Origin: Corynascus novoguineensis
Taxonomy: Eukaryota; Ascomycota; Sordariomycetes; Sordariales; Chaetomiaceae
Assembly (NCBI GenBank): GCA_033296725.1
Contig: MU857636.1
Span: 148,171 to 212,170 of the forward strand
Direction: 5' to 3'
DNA length: 64,000 bases
In this document: positions 1-11,959 of the stretch, piece by piece
How the letters are laid out: the number at the start of each line of letters is the position of its first letter
Position numbering within the stretch: the first letter of the stretch is position 1
Notes under the pieces: generated by a model
The model's input: the letters and a program-made list of their open reading frames with translations, nothing else
What the model was told of the DNA's origin: nothing
The model's database searches: none
Program-made: the position numbers and the translations under genes

Positions 1-1304
1 GAGCAACTGGGACTATGCAAGGGGCAGCTGGCATGTCCAATCATTGGCTGAGAGCCGAGCTTCCGTAGCAGGGGGAGGGCAGGGGCAGGGTTTGGTTCCT
101 GCGTTCCATGTTGTACACAAAATTGCAAGTTATTCTTCGAAAACTTCTCGTCTGATAATGCATTTCCTGTTACGCGGGCTCGGGAAAGATCAATTCCCCC
201 CCGCATCCTCCCGCCATCCGACCAATCTCGCCAGCCTTTCCGAGTGGGGTCCACTTTGGGCAGGCCATCCCTGTGTTGCTCCTTCCGGCCCATGCCCCCT
301 TATCCTGTCTGCTCGTCGCAGATGCACCTCTCCCACACGCTCCCTTCGTTCCCTGGACCCTTCACACGTCGTCAGGGCGGCCGCTCCGGAATCAGTTGGA
401 AATACGGTCAACTGTCCATCCACTCTTTATCGCATGCCACAGTTATTATTCGCAAGTTGTTTACGTTGAATTGGGCATCACATCGCACCATTCACGAACC
501 ACACCGGGCTATTGTTTCCCGACAATCGAACAATAATAATTAGAGGTCCTTGACCACGCTACTCTTTGCATCAACGGGACCCTCTTAGCCGCTTCTTCGA
601 CGCATCACTGCCCCTTCGGTCGACCTGACACCAGGCCTTGAACCTGTCCCCAGCCGATCAAACCCCGGACTCCCCGGCGTTTTCTACAGCATCCACCCAA
701 ACGAGCACTGCTCATTCATCGTCATCACGACACACGTTGCTTTAGCCTCCTCCGGGCTCTCCTCTCCGACCCGACACAGCGGGCACTGTCGACCGTGTCC
801 ATCGTATCCAGGTTCCCCACGGCACCGAGGCAGCCTTCGCAGCGCGCACCCTGTCGCTCTAGCAGGCGCATTGTTTTCCGACACCACGGATCCCCGACTA
901 CACACTATCATCTCGATGCTAGCAGGGAGAAAGCGCTGCTGAGGCCGCTGTTGGCCTTTTCGAACCGAGCAATTCGACCCACTTTCTGACGTTTCCTTCT
1001 TTTGTCTCTTGTCCTTTACCCAGCGTCGTGATCTCATTGTCACCAAGAGCTGGAACTGTCGCGCTTTTCGGCGACGTAGGCATTAGTCGATCTCTTCGCG
1101 GGCGAGGAACGACTGGTGCGTACGGCGGTTACCGTGCCCTCACTTAAGCAAACTCTCTTTTGCGATACTCCCCCAAAACCCCAACGGCACATCGACTGTG
1201 CCTACGACTTCATCTTCAACCAACTCTCTCGACAGTGTCGATAACGTCAACCTTCTTAGCCCGGCTAGCCCGTTTTCTTGCGCCTGGCTCGCGCTGTCAT
1301 TACG
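1..1304. other. Upstream region of the KCH gene, no gene seen
   Basis: Short open frames occur on both strands, but none looks like a conserved protein or joins to another frame through good splice sites. The stretch from about 540 to 1300 is pyrimidine-rich and probably holds the promoter and a long 5' leader of the potassium channel gene. The window may also begin inside the flank of a gene that lies outside it. Confidence 0.5.
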
Positions 1305-3538
1305 ATGGGTTTCCTCAGTCACCGCAGACGCGATATTGAGGTTAAACCGGAACAGAAATGGGACTTTATTGTGAGTGACCACGGGAATACGGCTGGGTTT
1401 CGAAGCCATGACTTATTGACCCCTCTGCTTGTAGAGTCTCAACGATTTCAAGTCTACCTCCATCTTCAAGCCGTTAGCCTACGGCTACCTCTGGTTTTCA
1501 CTGTTCATCTCGCTTGCCGTCTATGCGGTCGATATCTTCACCGCCTACCAGCTTCTTGCTTTCAACAGATGGTCCTCGCAGATCGAGCCAGCTCAGTTCA
1601 TCCCCTTCGACATCTCGAAATGGATCTTCACCGTTTGCATCCTCCTCTCCTTCGCAAATTTAGGATATGAGTACTTCCGTGCCATAACCATCATGCGCCG
1701 TGGAAGCGTTGCCGAATGTTTCCTGGACAGTCTAGCTGCCCGCCTGGAGAGTATTCGGATGGGACAGGGCCGAGGTTGGAAGAGATTCTTGGTCTTTGCG
1801 GAGCTCACCAAGAGTAAAAAGGGTGCCGAGTACATCGCCCTGTTCACCTTTTTTAGCTTTCAATGTGAGGCGCCCCTTGAAAAAGAGAGTCTGGCAGAAA
1901 AATTGGCTAACGCTGTGTGTAGCTTGGATTCGCACCATTCTCTGTTCTGGTCCTCGCCAGGCCATCAACGCACTCACCCTCTACTCGGTTTATGATGCGC
2001 GGCTTCAGATCAACCAAAAGGGCTTCGAAGATTCTCTCACCGACTTCTTTGATAAAATTAGGGCCCTTGCAACCGAGGAACCTCGCCAGGCTGTTATTCT
2101 GTCCGGCATGCTCTTCACCCTTATCATCTGGATCTTCTCCTTCCTGTCATTGCTTCTGGCGGCCTTTTTCTTCGTCTTCTTCTTATGGAGCTACATTCCC
2201 CGCGAAGATGGCGGCTTGACTGGCTTCTGTGAGCGCAAGGTCAACAAGCGCCTCAAACAGATCGTTGCGATCAAGATCAACAAGGCCATGGCCGAAGAGG
2301 AGCGGAAAAGGAAAAAGGCGGAACTCAAGGCAGCGAAGAAGAACGGCGGGGATAGGCCAATGACATTGAAGCCGTCTCTCCCCGTCCTCGGCGACGACGA
2401 TCTCCCCCAAATGCCATCCCTCAACCGCGCCGATACATTTGCTTCGTTTACGGAGAAGCCTTCCCGGCCAAGCACCCCCGGCAGTTTCGAAATGAACGCG
2501 CTCGGTCGAAAGCCACCAATGCCATTCAGGTCGGACACCAAGGGGACCACAGCGAGCCAGTATTCCGCTGAGGCTTCGCTTCTGGGTGGCGCCGCCGGGA
2601 TGGGAGTGGCTCCCTCTGAATCATCGACGCCCACTCTGCCGCCGCTTGACCTCGGGGGCTATCCGCCGGTGCGCACCGCAACCACGTCGTCCAACAGGAG
2701 CTACGGGTCCGGCCCACACTTGCAGCGTATGCCATCGGATGGTTCGACACTACGAGGCTTCACAGCGAGTCCGGCGAATTTCAATTCGGAGACCATGCCA
2801 TCTCTTCCGCAACCTGTCAAATCGCCCGTTGGCTCCTTTAACAACTACAGAGGACCAGGTCCGAACCAGCCCCGGTTACCCTATCCGGGCGACAATAGGC
2901 CGCCCCAGCGCGGTGATACCCGATCTCCCCATCCTGGTGATGCCAGGTTTCCCTATGCTGAGGAAAACAGGCTGCCTCAACGTGATGATACTAGGTCGCC
3001 TTACCCTGCGGACAACAGACTGCCCTACACCGGCGACAACAGGTTGCTCTTTGATAACCAATCGAACGGGCGCGCTAGTCCCGCTCCGTCGATGACTACG
3101 TATCGCAGTAACCCCATGTCACCACGCGGGCTCGGGCCAGACGGATACCCCAGCCGAAGTGCCACAAATCCGATGCCCCCACGAGGACAGCCTCAGTTTC
3201 CTCCTTCAAGGGCAATGACCCAACCCATGCGGCCCTTCCATCAGCCGCATGGTAGCAACGGCTCGCTGAGGAGTAATCAGAGCTCGGGGCAGCCGTTTCA
3301 GCCGTATCACCGACCGAGCGCTAGCAACAGTTCGCTGAGGAACATGGTGAATGCGGTGCAGTACGAAGGAGACGACGGCAGCGAGTATGGCGGGTTTGCG
3401 AGTCGACCAAATCAACAGACACAATATGACCCGAGGGGCCCTCACGGTGGATATGGGAACAACTACGATAACAATGGCAGCGGAAACGGTAACGATGCAT
3501 GGAGCCAGGATCTGGAAAGGGGCCGGCCGAGATATTGA
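1305..3538 (+). CDS. KCH-type fungal potassium channel (Kch1/Prm6 family)
   Basis: Exons 1305-1370, 1435-1864 and 1923-3538 give 703 residues. The ATG at 1305 opens MGFLSHRRRDIEVKPEQKWDF, and introns carry GTGAGT/GTGAGG donors. The N-terminal half has four hydrophobic segments: YGYLWFSLFISLAVY, WIFTVCILLSFANLGYEYF, one around the second splice site (FTFFSFQSWIRTIL) and a long one after ATEEPRQAVILSG. This order and the text around it match the fungal KCH family, plasma-membrane proteins needed for low-affinity K+ uptake, in yeast during pheromone response and calcium signalling. A charged KRKKAELKAAKKNGG segment follows. The C-terminal half is disordered and rich in Pro, Ser, Asn and Gln, with a run of P-x-GDxR repeats from about 2870 to 3060. 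Family assignment is firm; transport activity is inferred from the family. Confidence 0.88.
2870..3060 (+). repeat. Tandem degenerate P-x-GDxR protein repeat in the KCH tail
   Basis: Roughly eight copies of an 8-9 residue unit (for example LPYPGDNR, PPQRGDTR, SPHPGDAR, LPYTGDNR) follow one another in the disordered tail of the KCH protein. The unit alternates proline with Gly-Asp and Arg. Copy number of such repeats often varies between strains; that is an expectation, not seen here. Confidence 0.75.
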
Positions 3539-5587
3539 GTGCTTGATGACTGGTGTCTGGAGTTGAACCGGACACTCACCCGAGCTACTTCGTGATCCAG
3601 CATTCTTTCCGCTCAGGAGCCTTCGGGAGCCTTGTTCTACCCAGCAAAAGTTGAGAGGCATGTTTGGATGGATGTACTCGGGACGGGCAAAGTATCAAAT
3701 CTAGGGTGAGGCCGATTTGGCGGTTTCTACGCCTATTGTACATATTTCATCCAGTTGGTTGGCGACGGGACTTTTAGAGGACCAAGTTTTCATGGCGAAT
3801 ACACCTTTTATTACCGCTCATTTTTACAACGATCGTCGAGCAAGGCGATTTAATCAACCAGAGATTCAGTGAGCATGCTTTTTCACCCGAGGCCCGGTCT
3901 TTTGTTTGATCGCCTCATTGCTGACGCTGAACAACATGTACCAGCATATTGACCTTGACACGAGCAACCGTCGAATCATTTTGAACCCTCACTAGTCCCA
4001 GTCTAAAGGCAGCAACGCCAGTCCGTACACAAAATCGAGACTGCACGGCGTGGCGCCAAGCATGGAACATGCCTCGCTGCCTTTGTTGAAGAATGCCATC
4101 ATTGAAGCAAAGTAGTCCTCGATCTTAAACCCCCCCCCCCCCCCGGCAAGCTGAGGGGGAAGGAAATTGTCGGCGAATTGCTGCTAGTGTTATCAACCTG
4201 CTACAAAGCCTTTTCATTTTGCTGGATGCTTAACTCCTCCCCTAACTGTGGGAAGTTCCGCGGCCCAGGCCGCTTTCACATACAACCCTGAGAGCACGCG
4301 ACATGACTTGGATAGTCTAGCCTTCTGATCAAAGCAGACGGTAGACTCCGAGCAGCATTGGCAGAGTTGTGGACATTGTGAAAGGGTGACATGGCTCCTC
4401 TTACCCATCCCGTCCGATTGTCGACACCAGGAAACCGGGAGCTAAAGCCCCGTCTGGAGGCCACCGAGGGCGCCAGGAGCAATAGCGTGTTGCCAGGGAG
4501 GCGCGTCAACGGGCGTGATCATAGACAATGGAAGGTATTCTCTTGATATATTGAGGCAAACACGACCATGGGTCGGACCGCACGAAGGAATGTGACTAGA
4601 ACGCGGCGGGGAGACTTGGCTGTAGGGCATCTCCCTTGCTTTTGGTGACAGTAAGGGAATCGTCAGTAGTGCAGTTGATCTTGTCAAAGAGATTTTGCAC
4701 AGCGGTAAAATGTAGGATCATACTCCTTGGGCGGAGGACCCTCGGCGCAGAAAGGAATATGAGTGCTCACTCGATGATGTGTCCGCCGTCTGCCCGTAGG
4801 CCCTTGGCCTAATCCATACCTTTGGACTCGGCGGGAAGACCACTTCCACTTGAGCACAACGGTTCAGAAGCTTACATGGGAACACAAATCTTGTATTGAT
4901 AAAAACCTGTATCGAACTTAGCGGTAATTAGACTCTCGGCAATGTTGTCCTACCGCGCTGTCAGTAAGAGTGCAAGGTGTAACACATGACAGACCCTCGC
5001 AGCGCTTGCCTCTGGCCTTGCCTTCGCCTCGCCGGCGCTTGTAGGATAGGGGTGAGGTCAGAAAGTCTACTGACATCTTCAACATTGGTCAAGTTAGTAA
5101 TTTTGGACAAAAGATCTGGTACAGCTCAATGTGAAGTTGGATCTGAGAATATTTAGAAGATAAAGCAACCGCTTGTTCTTCGGCAAGACAGTATATCATT
5201 GGGCTTCTGAGCAGCTGCGTATAATAGTACCGTAAGTGACTGTCGTACCCAAATTTGCAACAACAGCGCACATAGTAAAGACATTTAGCAGAGAAAAACA
5301 TCTATGATGCCTCCGATTAACCCAAAGAAAAAGGGTGCTAGTAGTTGTACAACTTCTGATCAGCTACCACTTGTTCAGTTTATCCCCTCTATCCTCGAAC
5401 CTCTTACACCAAAGGCTCTATATGTAAGACCAAATAGTTAAGAAAGGACATATACAACAAGAATTTGGTATATACAAGAAAAACATGAAGAAAACAGCCC
5501 ATGCACATGCGGCCACCCCACTCCGTTACCGTTCCACGCCATGTATGCAAGACAAACGAAAAAGATTGCCTTCCGATGAAGAGCGCT
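3539..5587. other. Intergenic between convergent KCH and ABCA genes
   Basis: No convincing gene. The first 300 bases are probably 3' UTR of the KCH gene. It contains a run of 15 C (4130-4144) and becomes AT-richer from about 4900 to 5500. Short frames on the minus strand (for example 4276-4509 and 5089-5301) show no recognisable protein and no splice partners. Confidence 0.5.
4130..4144. repeat. C15 homopolymer
   Basis: Fifteen consecutive C on the plus strand in non-coding DNA between two convergent genes. The G-rich complement is at risk of sequencing length error. Confidence 0.9.
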
Positions 5588-8500
5588 TTATTTCCCAAAT
5601 CTCCACCACTTCTTTTCCTTCTTCCCCTCTTCCTGATACCCCTCCTCCTTAACATTATGCTTCCCCACCACCGTCAAGAACACCTGATCCAGCGTCGTCG
5701 GACTGACGCTGTAATGCTCCACGCCAAGATATTCTTTATTCTCCTCCAACATAACCACCAGCTTGCCAATCGCCGACCCAGACGACGACGATGATGATGG
5801 GCCCTGGCCACTGGCGTCGTGAATCTCCGTCTGCTGCTCGTGCCGCTCACCACCATCCTCCATCACCGTCGCGGGGACCTTGAACCGCATCTGGCCGTGG
5901 TATGTGTTGTCCTCGACCTCGGCCCCGGGGAAGGCCTTCAGCACCCACCTACGCACCTTGTCCACGTGCACCTCGCTTGTGCGCGGCGCGCCCTTGCACA
6001 CCAGGTGCACGTGCAGCTGGGCGCCGAAGCGCTGCCGCAGCTGATCGATGCCGCCCATGGCCAGCATGCGCTTGGCCAAGATGCCTGCCCTGCCCGCGAG
6101 GGCGTCGGCCTCCTCCATGCTGTGCGTCGTGAGCAGGATGCTGCGGCCGGGGACGGTAGCGGCCAGCGTGCGCCACATGATGCGCTTGGCGGCGGCGTCG
6201 AGGCCCGACGAGGGCTCGTCAAGGAGGACGACGGTCGGGTTGCCCATGAGGGCGATGCCCAGCGAGAGCTTGCGCTTGTTGCCGCCCGAGAGGGCGTGCG
6301 CTTGGCGGGTGCGGAACGCGCCCAGCCCCACCGCCCGGATTACGGCTGACACGTCGTGCTCGACGTCCGGGATGCCGCGTACGCGCGCGTAGAAGCGCAA
6401 ATGTTCCTCGACAGTCATGACGTCAATGGCATCGAACTGCGGGCAGACGCCAAGGTGGGAGCGGGCGGCGGCTAGGTGGCGACTGACCGAGGCGTCTTCG
6501 ACGAACACGTCGCCTCCAGCCGAGGGTTTCAAGTCACCGCGGATGACCGAGATAGTGGTCGATTTTCCGGCGCCGTTGGGGCCAAGAAGGGCGAAGACCT
6601 CGCCGTGTGGTACGCCAAATGTGACATTGTCGACGGCAATGTTGTTGCCGAAGGTCTTAGTGAGGTTGATGACACGCAGGCCATCGGTGTGAGGCGCATT
6701 GGGATTAGTAGCGCTAGATTTGACGCGGACCAGCTCGTTAGCAACTTCTTCATCCGAGATGGCGGCGCATTCGTCAGCGTCGCTTTGTGAAGGAGGAGCG
6801 GAGCGCTTGAATATGCGCCAGAGGCTGAAGCCTGCGTTGCCACCGTCGGCCCAGATAAGGAGAAGGAACATAAGAACACTCTGAACGATAAGGTACAGAA
6901 TTGGGCCGCCATATTGGACCATGCCGCCTGGGTTGGAGGCCAGCTGCTGTCCGTCGCACGCCGTGGAGAACAGATTCAGCGCCACAAACAGGGCTCGAAC
7001 AACCGACGTGATAGGGGCCAGCACCGACATGGTAAAATGCACAACCAACAAGAGGCTGTCGATGCGATAGACCGGCGCATACGAGATGACGCACATATAG
7101 GCGATCAAGTATAAGAGGAACACGACAACCTGCCCAGCAGCCGTGAACGCATAGGCCGCCAGCTGGTTCGAGGCGAACAGCGAGACATTGTACGCCAAGA
7201 AAATCGACGCCAAACCATGTAGAACAAAAATTAGGAAGACGTAGTCGACGTGGTACCAAAGGTTAGGGGCGAGAGCAACAAAGAGAATGATGCTGATGAC
7301 GGCCCCGGCCAGCACAATGGCGAAGTCGAATCCCGCGTACGCGATCCACAGCGGCAGCGGCTTCACACCGTTTGAGTACTGCAGCCCACGAACTTGGCGG
7401 CGCCGTTCCAGATTCGGATACAGGGAAAAGAAGGCTGGGTACGCGGCCAGAGCAAGACAAATGTACACCAACAACTGCAGCGAGTTGCCCATGTCGGGGC
7501 TAACCGGCCTGTCAAAGGGAACATACGTCGACGCGATGGTGCTGTTCGTCAAGAGCATGTCCATGGCCCACTTGCCAAACCAGGCGTTGATAGCCTCCGT
7601 AGGGTTGGCCCTGTAAACAAGTCTTGGGCGGGAGCTGTTATCGCCAAGCCAGATGCCAGCCGGTGTGATATTTTCGCGGTACTGGACAAGCGCCTGGTTG
7701 AAATCCTCGACTGAATCGACCACGGTGATGTTTTGGAAAAGGTTGGCAGGGCTGGTATCAGCCCTGGCAGACAGGCCATTTCCGTTGCTGTTGTTGCCAT
7801 CGCTGGTGCTGCTGCCCTGAGTGTTGAGATAGATTGGCGCAAACAGGCGCATCAATTTAGACTCAGAAAACTTATCCGCCGGGCCACCGACGACAAATAG
7901 ATCGAAGTCGTTATGAAAGATATCAACAGCCGTGTTTCTCGACGTCTGTTCCTTGGGAGAGCAACCAGGGGCTTGTTGGTTCCTGACGAACAACATCACC
8001 AACCCGGCGGCAATGACGGGGATGACAAGCGCAGCGACTGAGGGGAACCAATTTCCCTTGAAAATCACGCAGCGCTTGAGGAAGAGTACCCAAACCTGGC
8101 GCCAGAAGCCGACGGGCTGTCCGGACATCAGCTCAAGGCCCTTCTCCGTTTGGTTTGTCCCGTCAGCCTTTTCAGACTTTTCGTCAGCCGAACTCAAGAT
8201 TCCCCGCGGGTCAACCACGGCACCCTCGCCCTGAACCTCTTCAACAAGCTGCAAGAAGACATCTTCAATTGTCGGTCCGGAGAAGCGGTAGTCCTTGATA
8301 CCGGCAGCCTCGAGTTCCCGGATAACCGTGGCCGCCATAGCCGATGTGGACGGGATGTACGACGCTTCCTCGCGGGTAGCCTTCTTCTTCACCCCAGCAA
8401 TATCCGGCAGGTACGGAATGAGCTTGACATTGTTGATATGGATCCTGTAGCCGCCACCCAGCCGGTCCTTCAGCTCTACCGACGTGCCCTGGGCGCGCAG

Positions 8501-10537
8501 GTTACCCTTGGACATCACAGCAATGTAGTCGGCCAGCAAATCCGCCTCATCAAGGAAGTGGGTCGTCAGGATCATGGTGCGCCGTCCGCGCTCGGCGAGC
8601 AGGATGTCCCAAATCTTCCTCCGGCTGAGGGGGTCTAGACCGCTAGAAACCTCGTCGACGCAGCAGACGGCACTGCCACCCGTGAGCATCATGCCGAGCT
8701 GCAGCTTCCGCTTCTGGCCACCCGACAGAGTGTGCGACTGGGCCTTGGTTTTCTTTTCAAGATCGATGGCGAGGACCAGCTCGCGAATCTCATCCTCGGT
8801 GGCGTGTTGGCCGGGGGATTTGAGCTTGTTGAAGATGCGAATGTGTTCAAACACGGTCAGCTCATCCCAGAGAACGTTTTTCTGTGGGGCGATGCCGAGA
8901 CCGCCGGTGCCGTCGATGATAATCCTCCCGCTTGTGGCCTTGTTGATGCCGGCGATGGTGTCGAGCGTGGTGCTCTTGCCGCTGCCGTTCGCGCCAAGAA
9001 GCGCGAGAATCTGGCCGCGGGTCGCACTCAGGCTAAGCTTGTTCACGGCTACGACTGGCTCCTTTGGCTTCGAGATGAAGGAGAACATGCGGCGGAGGAA
9101 GCCGGGACTGTACACCTTGGTGAACTCCTCGAGCTTGACGGTGCAGTCGCTGCCAAGGTCGCCACGGTTCTCGCCCACAACGATGTTGCGCCCGCTCGAG
9201 GTAGTGCCGTGCAACCATCTCTCGACCAGGGCCCCGAGAACCGGGTAAGCAACGGTCTGAACGGCGAGGAAAATGAAGAAGACGACACCCGGCAGCTCCC
9301 AAGGGCTATCCGGGGGCGACTCGGAAAGGTCTGTCGACCATTGCTTTTTCTCCCAGCGGGCGAGCAAGGAGATAAAGTAGGTAAAATTGCAGGGCGCGAA
9401 GAGAAAACTCAGCGCGACGACGGCGGAGGTCTTGGGCCAGCTGATGGTCTGGGCGATGATGCCCAAAAGAATGAAGGCAATGGTAAGCAACACGCCACTC
9501 AGCTGCGACTTCTTGAAGAAGGCCGCGCCGAAGATGGCCATGGAGCCCAGTGCCAGGCCACTGAGGACGAAGTAGAAGAAGACGACGACAGCGCTCGTGC
9601 TGGCAAACACGCCGCTCCACAAGATCAAAGCCGAGATAACCCAACCGGGTAGGTACACCAGTGAGAAAGCCACATGGTATGACAGAATGCGAGCGACCTG
9701 CGGCTGCCAGCGGCTCTTTGTTGCCATCATGGCCTCGATCAAGGTCGACATGCCCGACTCTCGTTCCGTGGCGATGAAGCCGGCCATGTGGTAGACGACC
9801 CCGATGATGGACACAAGGAAGGTCACGCCGAGGAAGTTCATAATCATGTCCTGGTAATAAACGCGGACTTGGTCGGCGCGCTCATCGTCGGTGAGCGAGG
9901 TGAAAGGGTACTCGTCCACGTCGTTGGTGAGCGGCCTCATATCGTTGTTGCCGCCCTTTTGGCGAGAGATGGCCCTGTCAACGGCGCTCTGGAGGGGCAG
10001 CACATAAACCTGGGCGTCGTTCGTGTCCTTGTCGGTCTCGATGCGGCCAATACCGAGCGAGCTATCGGCGCGGAGAGTGTAATTCCACAGGTCGCTTTCG
10101 CCCTCGGTCGGCGACCCGTGGAAGACAACGGCGCCATAGCATGGCGTCACGCCACGGAGCGAGGCCCGGCAAACATATGGCAATTCATCCTCGCGCTCGA
10201 GGATCGTGGCGTTCTTCCCAGCATCCCTCACTATCGTTGCCAGCTCGTTGATGACGCTCTCAATCTCGCCTCCCGTAAAGCCGTTGTTAACAAAAACGAC
10301 ATTGTCCCTACCGCTCTCGGAAGCCACCCCCAGCGCATTGGACAAGGAGCGTACTGGACGGACGTCGCCGATACCATATTTCGCCGTGGGCATAAACAGG
10401 TTACGCGCAAAGCTGAGGAACGCCGTCAAGATAATCGGAAGGACAAAGGCGCGGATGACGGTGGCCAGGCTGTGGCGGCCGAGGACGATCAGCCAGTTCT
10501 TGAGCGTCAACGTCCATATCTGCCGGAGGAGCGCCAT
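5588..10537 (-). CDS. ABC transporter, ABCA subfamily, full size
   Basis: One uninterrupted frame of 1649 residues with the ABCA layout TMD1-NBD1-TMD2-NBD2. An N-terminal membrane segment is followed by a soluble loop of about 200 residues and a cluster of helices. NBD1 has Walker A LLGANGSGKSTT (near residue 517), signature LSGGQKRKLQLG (near 607) and Walker B VCCVDEVSSGLD. NBD2 has Walker A LLGPNGAGKSTT (near 1322), signature LSGGNKRKLSLG (near 1420) and Walker B VVLLDEPSSGLD. Both Walker B aspartates are followed by Glu, so both ATP sites look competent. ABCA proteins mostly move lipids or sterols; the substrate here cannot be told. Such proteins are patchily present in filamentous fungi and absent from budding yeast. 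The end is Lys-rich (KEEGYQEEGKKEKKWWRFGK). The lack of introns in a gene of this length contrasts with its intron-rich neighbours. Confidence 0.93.
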   Translation of the reverse strand: MALLRQIWTLTLKNWLIVLGRHSLATVIRAFVLPIILTAFLSFARNLFMPTAKYGIGDVRPVRSLSNALGVASESGRDNVVFVNNGFTGGEIESVINELATIVRDAGKNATILEREDELPYVCRASLRGVTPCYGAVVFHGSPTEGESDLWNYTLRADSSLGIGRIETDKDTNDAQVYVLPLQSAVDRAISRQKGGNNDMRPLTNDVDEYPFTSLTDDERADQVRVYYQDMIMNFLGVTFLVSIIGVVYHMAGFIATERESGMSTLIEAMMATKSRWQPQVARILSYHVAFSLVYLPGWVISALILWSGVFASTSAVVVFFYFVLSGLALGSMAIFGAAFFKKSQLSGVLLTIAFILLGIIAQTISWPKTSAVVALSFLFAPCNFTYFISLLARWEKKQWSTDLSESPPDSPWELPGVVFFIFLAVQTVAYPVLGALVERWLHGTTSSGRNIVVGENRGDLGSDCTVKLEEFTKVYSPGFLRRMFSFISKPKEPVVAVNKLSLSATRGQILALLGANGSGKSTTLDTIAGINKATSGRIIIDGTGGLGIAPQKNVLWDELTVFEHIRIFNKLKSPGQHATEDEIRELVLAIDLEKKTKAQSHTLSGGQKRKLQLGMMLTGGSAVCCVDEVSSGLDPLSRRKIWDILLAERGRRTMILTTHFLDEADLLADYIAVMSKGNLRAQGTSVELKDRLGGGYRIHINNVKLIPYLPDIAGVKKKATREEASYIPSTSAMAATVIRELEAAGIKDYRFSGPTIEDVFLQLVEEVQGEGAVVDPRGILSSADEKSEKADGTNQTEKGLELMSGQPVGFWRQVWVLFLKRCVIFKGNWFPSVAALVIPVIAAGLVMLFVRNQQAPGCSPKEQTSRNTAVDIFHNDFDLFVVGGPADKFSESKLMRLFAPIYLNTQGSSTSDGNNSNGNGLSARADTSPANLFQNITVVDSVEDFNQALVQYRENITPAGIWLGDNSSRPRLVYRANPTEAINAWFGKWAMDMLLTNSTIASTYVPFDRPVSPDMGNSLQLLVYICLALAAYPAFFSLYPNLERRRQVRGLQYSNGVKPLPLWIAYAGFDFAIVLAGAVISIILFVALAPNLWYHVDYVFLIFVLHGLASIFLAYNVSLFASNQLAAYAFTAAGQVVVFLLYLIAYMCVISYAPVYRIDSLLLVVHFTMSVLAPITSVVRALFVALNLFSTACDGQQLASNPGGMVQYGGPILYLIVQSVLMFLLLIWADGGNAGFSLWRIFKRSAPPSQSDADECAAISDEEVANELVRVKSSATNPNAPHTDGLRVINLTKTFGNNIAVDNVTFGVPHGEVFALLGPNGAGKSTTISVIRGDLKPSAGGDVFVEDASVSRHLAAARSHLGVCPQFDAIDVMTVEEHLRFYARVRGIPDVEHDVSAVIRAVGLGAFRTRQAHALSGGNKRKLSLGIALMGNPTVVLLDEPSSGLDAAAKRIMWRTLAATVPGRSILLTTHSMEEADALAGRAGILAKRMLAMGGIDQLRQRFGAQLHVHLVCKGAPRTSEVHVDKVRRWVLKAFPGAEVEDNTYHGQMRFKVPATVMEDGGERHEQQTEIHDASGQGPSSSSSSGSAIGKLVVMLEENKEYLGVEHYSVSPTTLDQVFLTVVGKHNVKEEGYQEEGKKEKKWWRFGK

Positions 10538-11959
10538 CTCGGCGCTGGGCCGTTGAGCCGCAGCTTTCGTTTTTCCTTATTTTTTTCCCGTTTCGCGGTC
10601 GGATCGGCGGCGTTGGCGTTATGCTAGACTGCAAATGTCGCGGGTTGTGCCGGCGCCACTGCTGTTGACACTAGTGTATGCGGCGCTGCAACCCTTCGGA
10701 GATTTTTACCTGGGTGAGGTTCTGTAATCGATTCTGTTTGACGTCTGGGACCCTGCTTGCGTCTGCAGAAGTAGGGCGTCTTTTCGTTGATTCAGTCGAG
10801 ACGAACGGTGTTTGCTGGCGAATTGTCGCCAAACTGCCATTGAACCCAAATTAATGGAGGGATAAGCTTGATGCAACAGGAACGGGAATTGACAATTTGA
10901 AAACGAGTGGAGATCCAGCGTCTTGTAATCCAGTTGGCGCCTGGCCTGCTGCCTTGTTCCTCCCGATCTAGGGCGTAATTTCAACTGCTACTGATCGGGT
11001 CGTTCCATCCACTCCAGTCTTGGCTGCAGATACTGCGTACAGGATCCTGTACTTCGAACGGGAGACCTGCTGCGCCCACCAGTCCTTCCTTCCAATTTGT
11101 TCGTCCTACAGAGTACGCGTTCTATGAGAGCTACATATGTGAGCATTACAGAGCGTTGCAGTAGCGATGGTTTTCATGAAAAAAAATAAAATAAAATAGA
11201 ATAGAATACAATAAAACTGCCCAACACCCATGAAAGCGTTGTTCATGCCTCTGGTCCTGCTACTTGAGGCTCTGATGTCTTAGATCCTGGGTTCCGGACC
11301 ACGCCTCGCTTTCGCTCTTCCCCCGCCGAGACTTCTGCCCCTCAGCCCACGGAACGCCAAGCCGATTCGTGCAATTGAAGGGAGCTGGTTAACGGGGTAC
11401 GTCCCGCAGTTCATCCGATACGGAATGTTCGTTAGCGAAGTCTCAGTGGACCCATGAACCAAATATCCACTGAATGACAGAAGACTACGCCAGGAGGTTT
11501 TGGATGGAATACTATTGAAAAAGAGACCGGGCAGGAAAACCCCGTCGCTTGCAGCAATGTAAGGGGTACATGTAATGTATGTAAGTTAATACACACGAAG
11601 CCTGACGGATTACCACGTATCACTAGCTTGCCCCACTTACCCACCGCTCGGGAAGCCCGTCAGCCAGGACATGCGCCACTATCTGATGCAACAAAAAGTC
11701 AATATCTGTCAGGTCTGATTACAGTAATGAGCACGTTGCGGACTTCTAGACCCTGACAGGCGCACGCAGCTGACCAGACTTCTCCTATGTAGACGAGATC
11801 AATCGCATAGGAGACGATACGCTAGGCTTAAACTTGATTTCCTGCGGTGGCATGTGCATACACAACCAGCCACAGACGTAGAGATATAGTCAGGATCTAC
11901 TAACAAAAATCAGGTACGCTTTTCATTTTTCTCCCGTCCCTCGGGGTATACTCATCTAT
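10538..11959. other. Shared upstream/downstream region of ABCA and lysyl-tRNA synthetase genes
   Basis: The ABCA promoter should lie just above 10537. No gene is seen. A short A/T-rich simple-sequence patch of AAAATA-like units lies at about 11180-11215. Minus-strand frames at 11280-11644 have no recognisable content. Confidence 0.5.
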
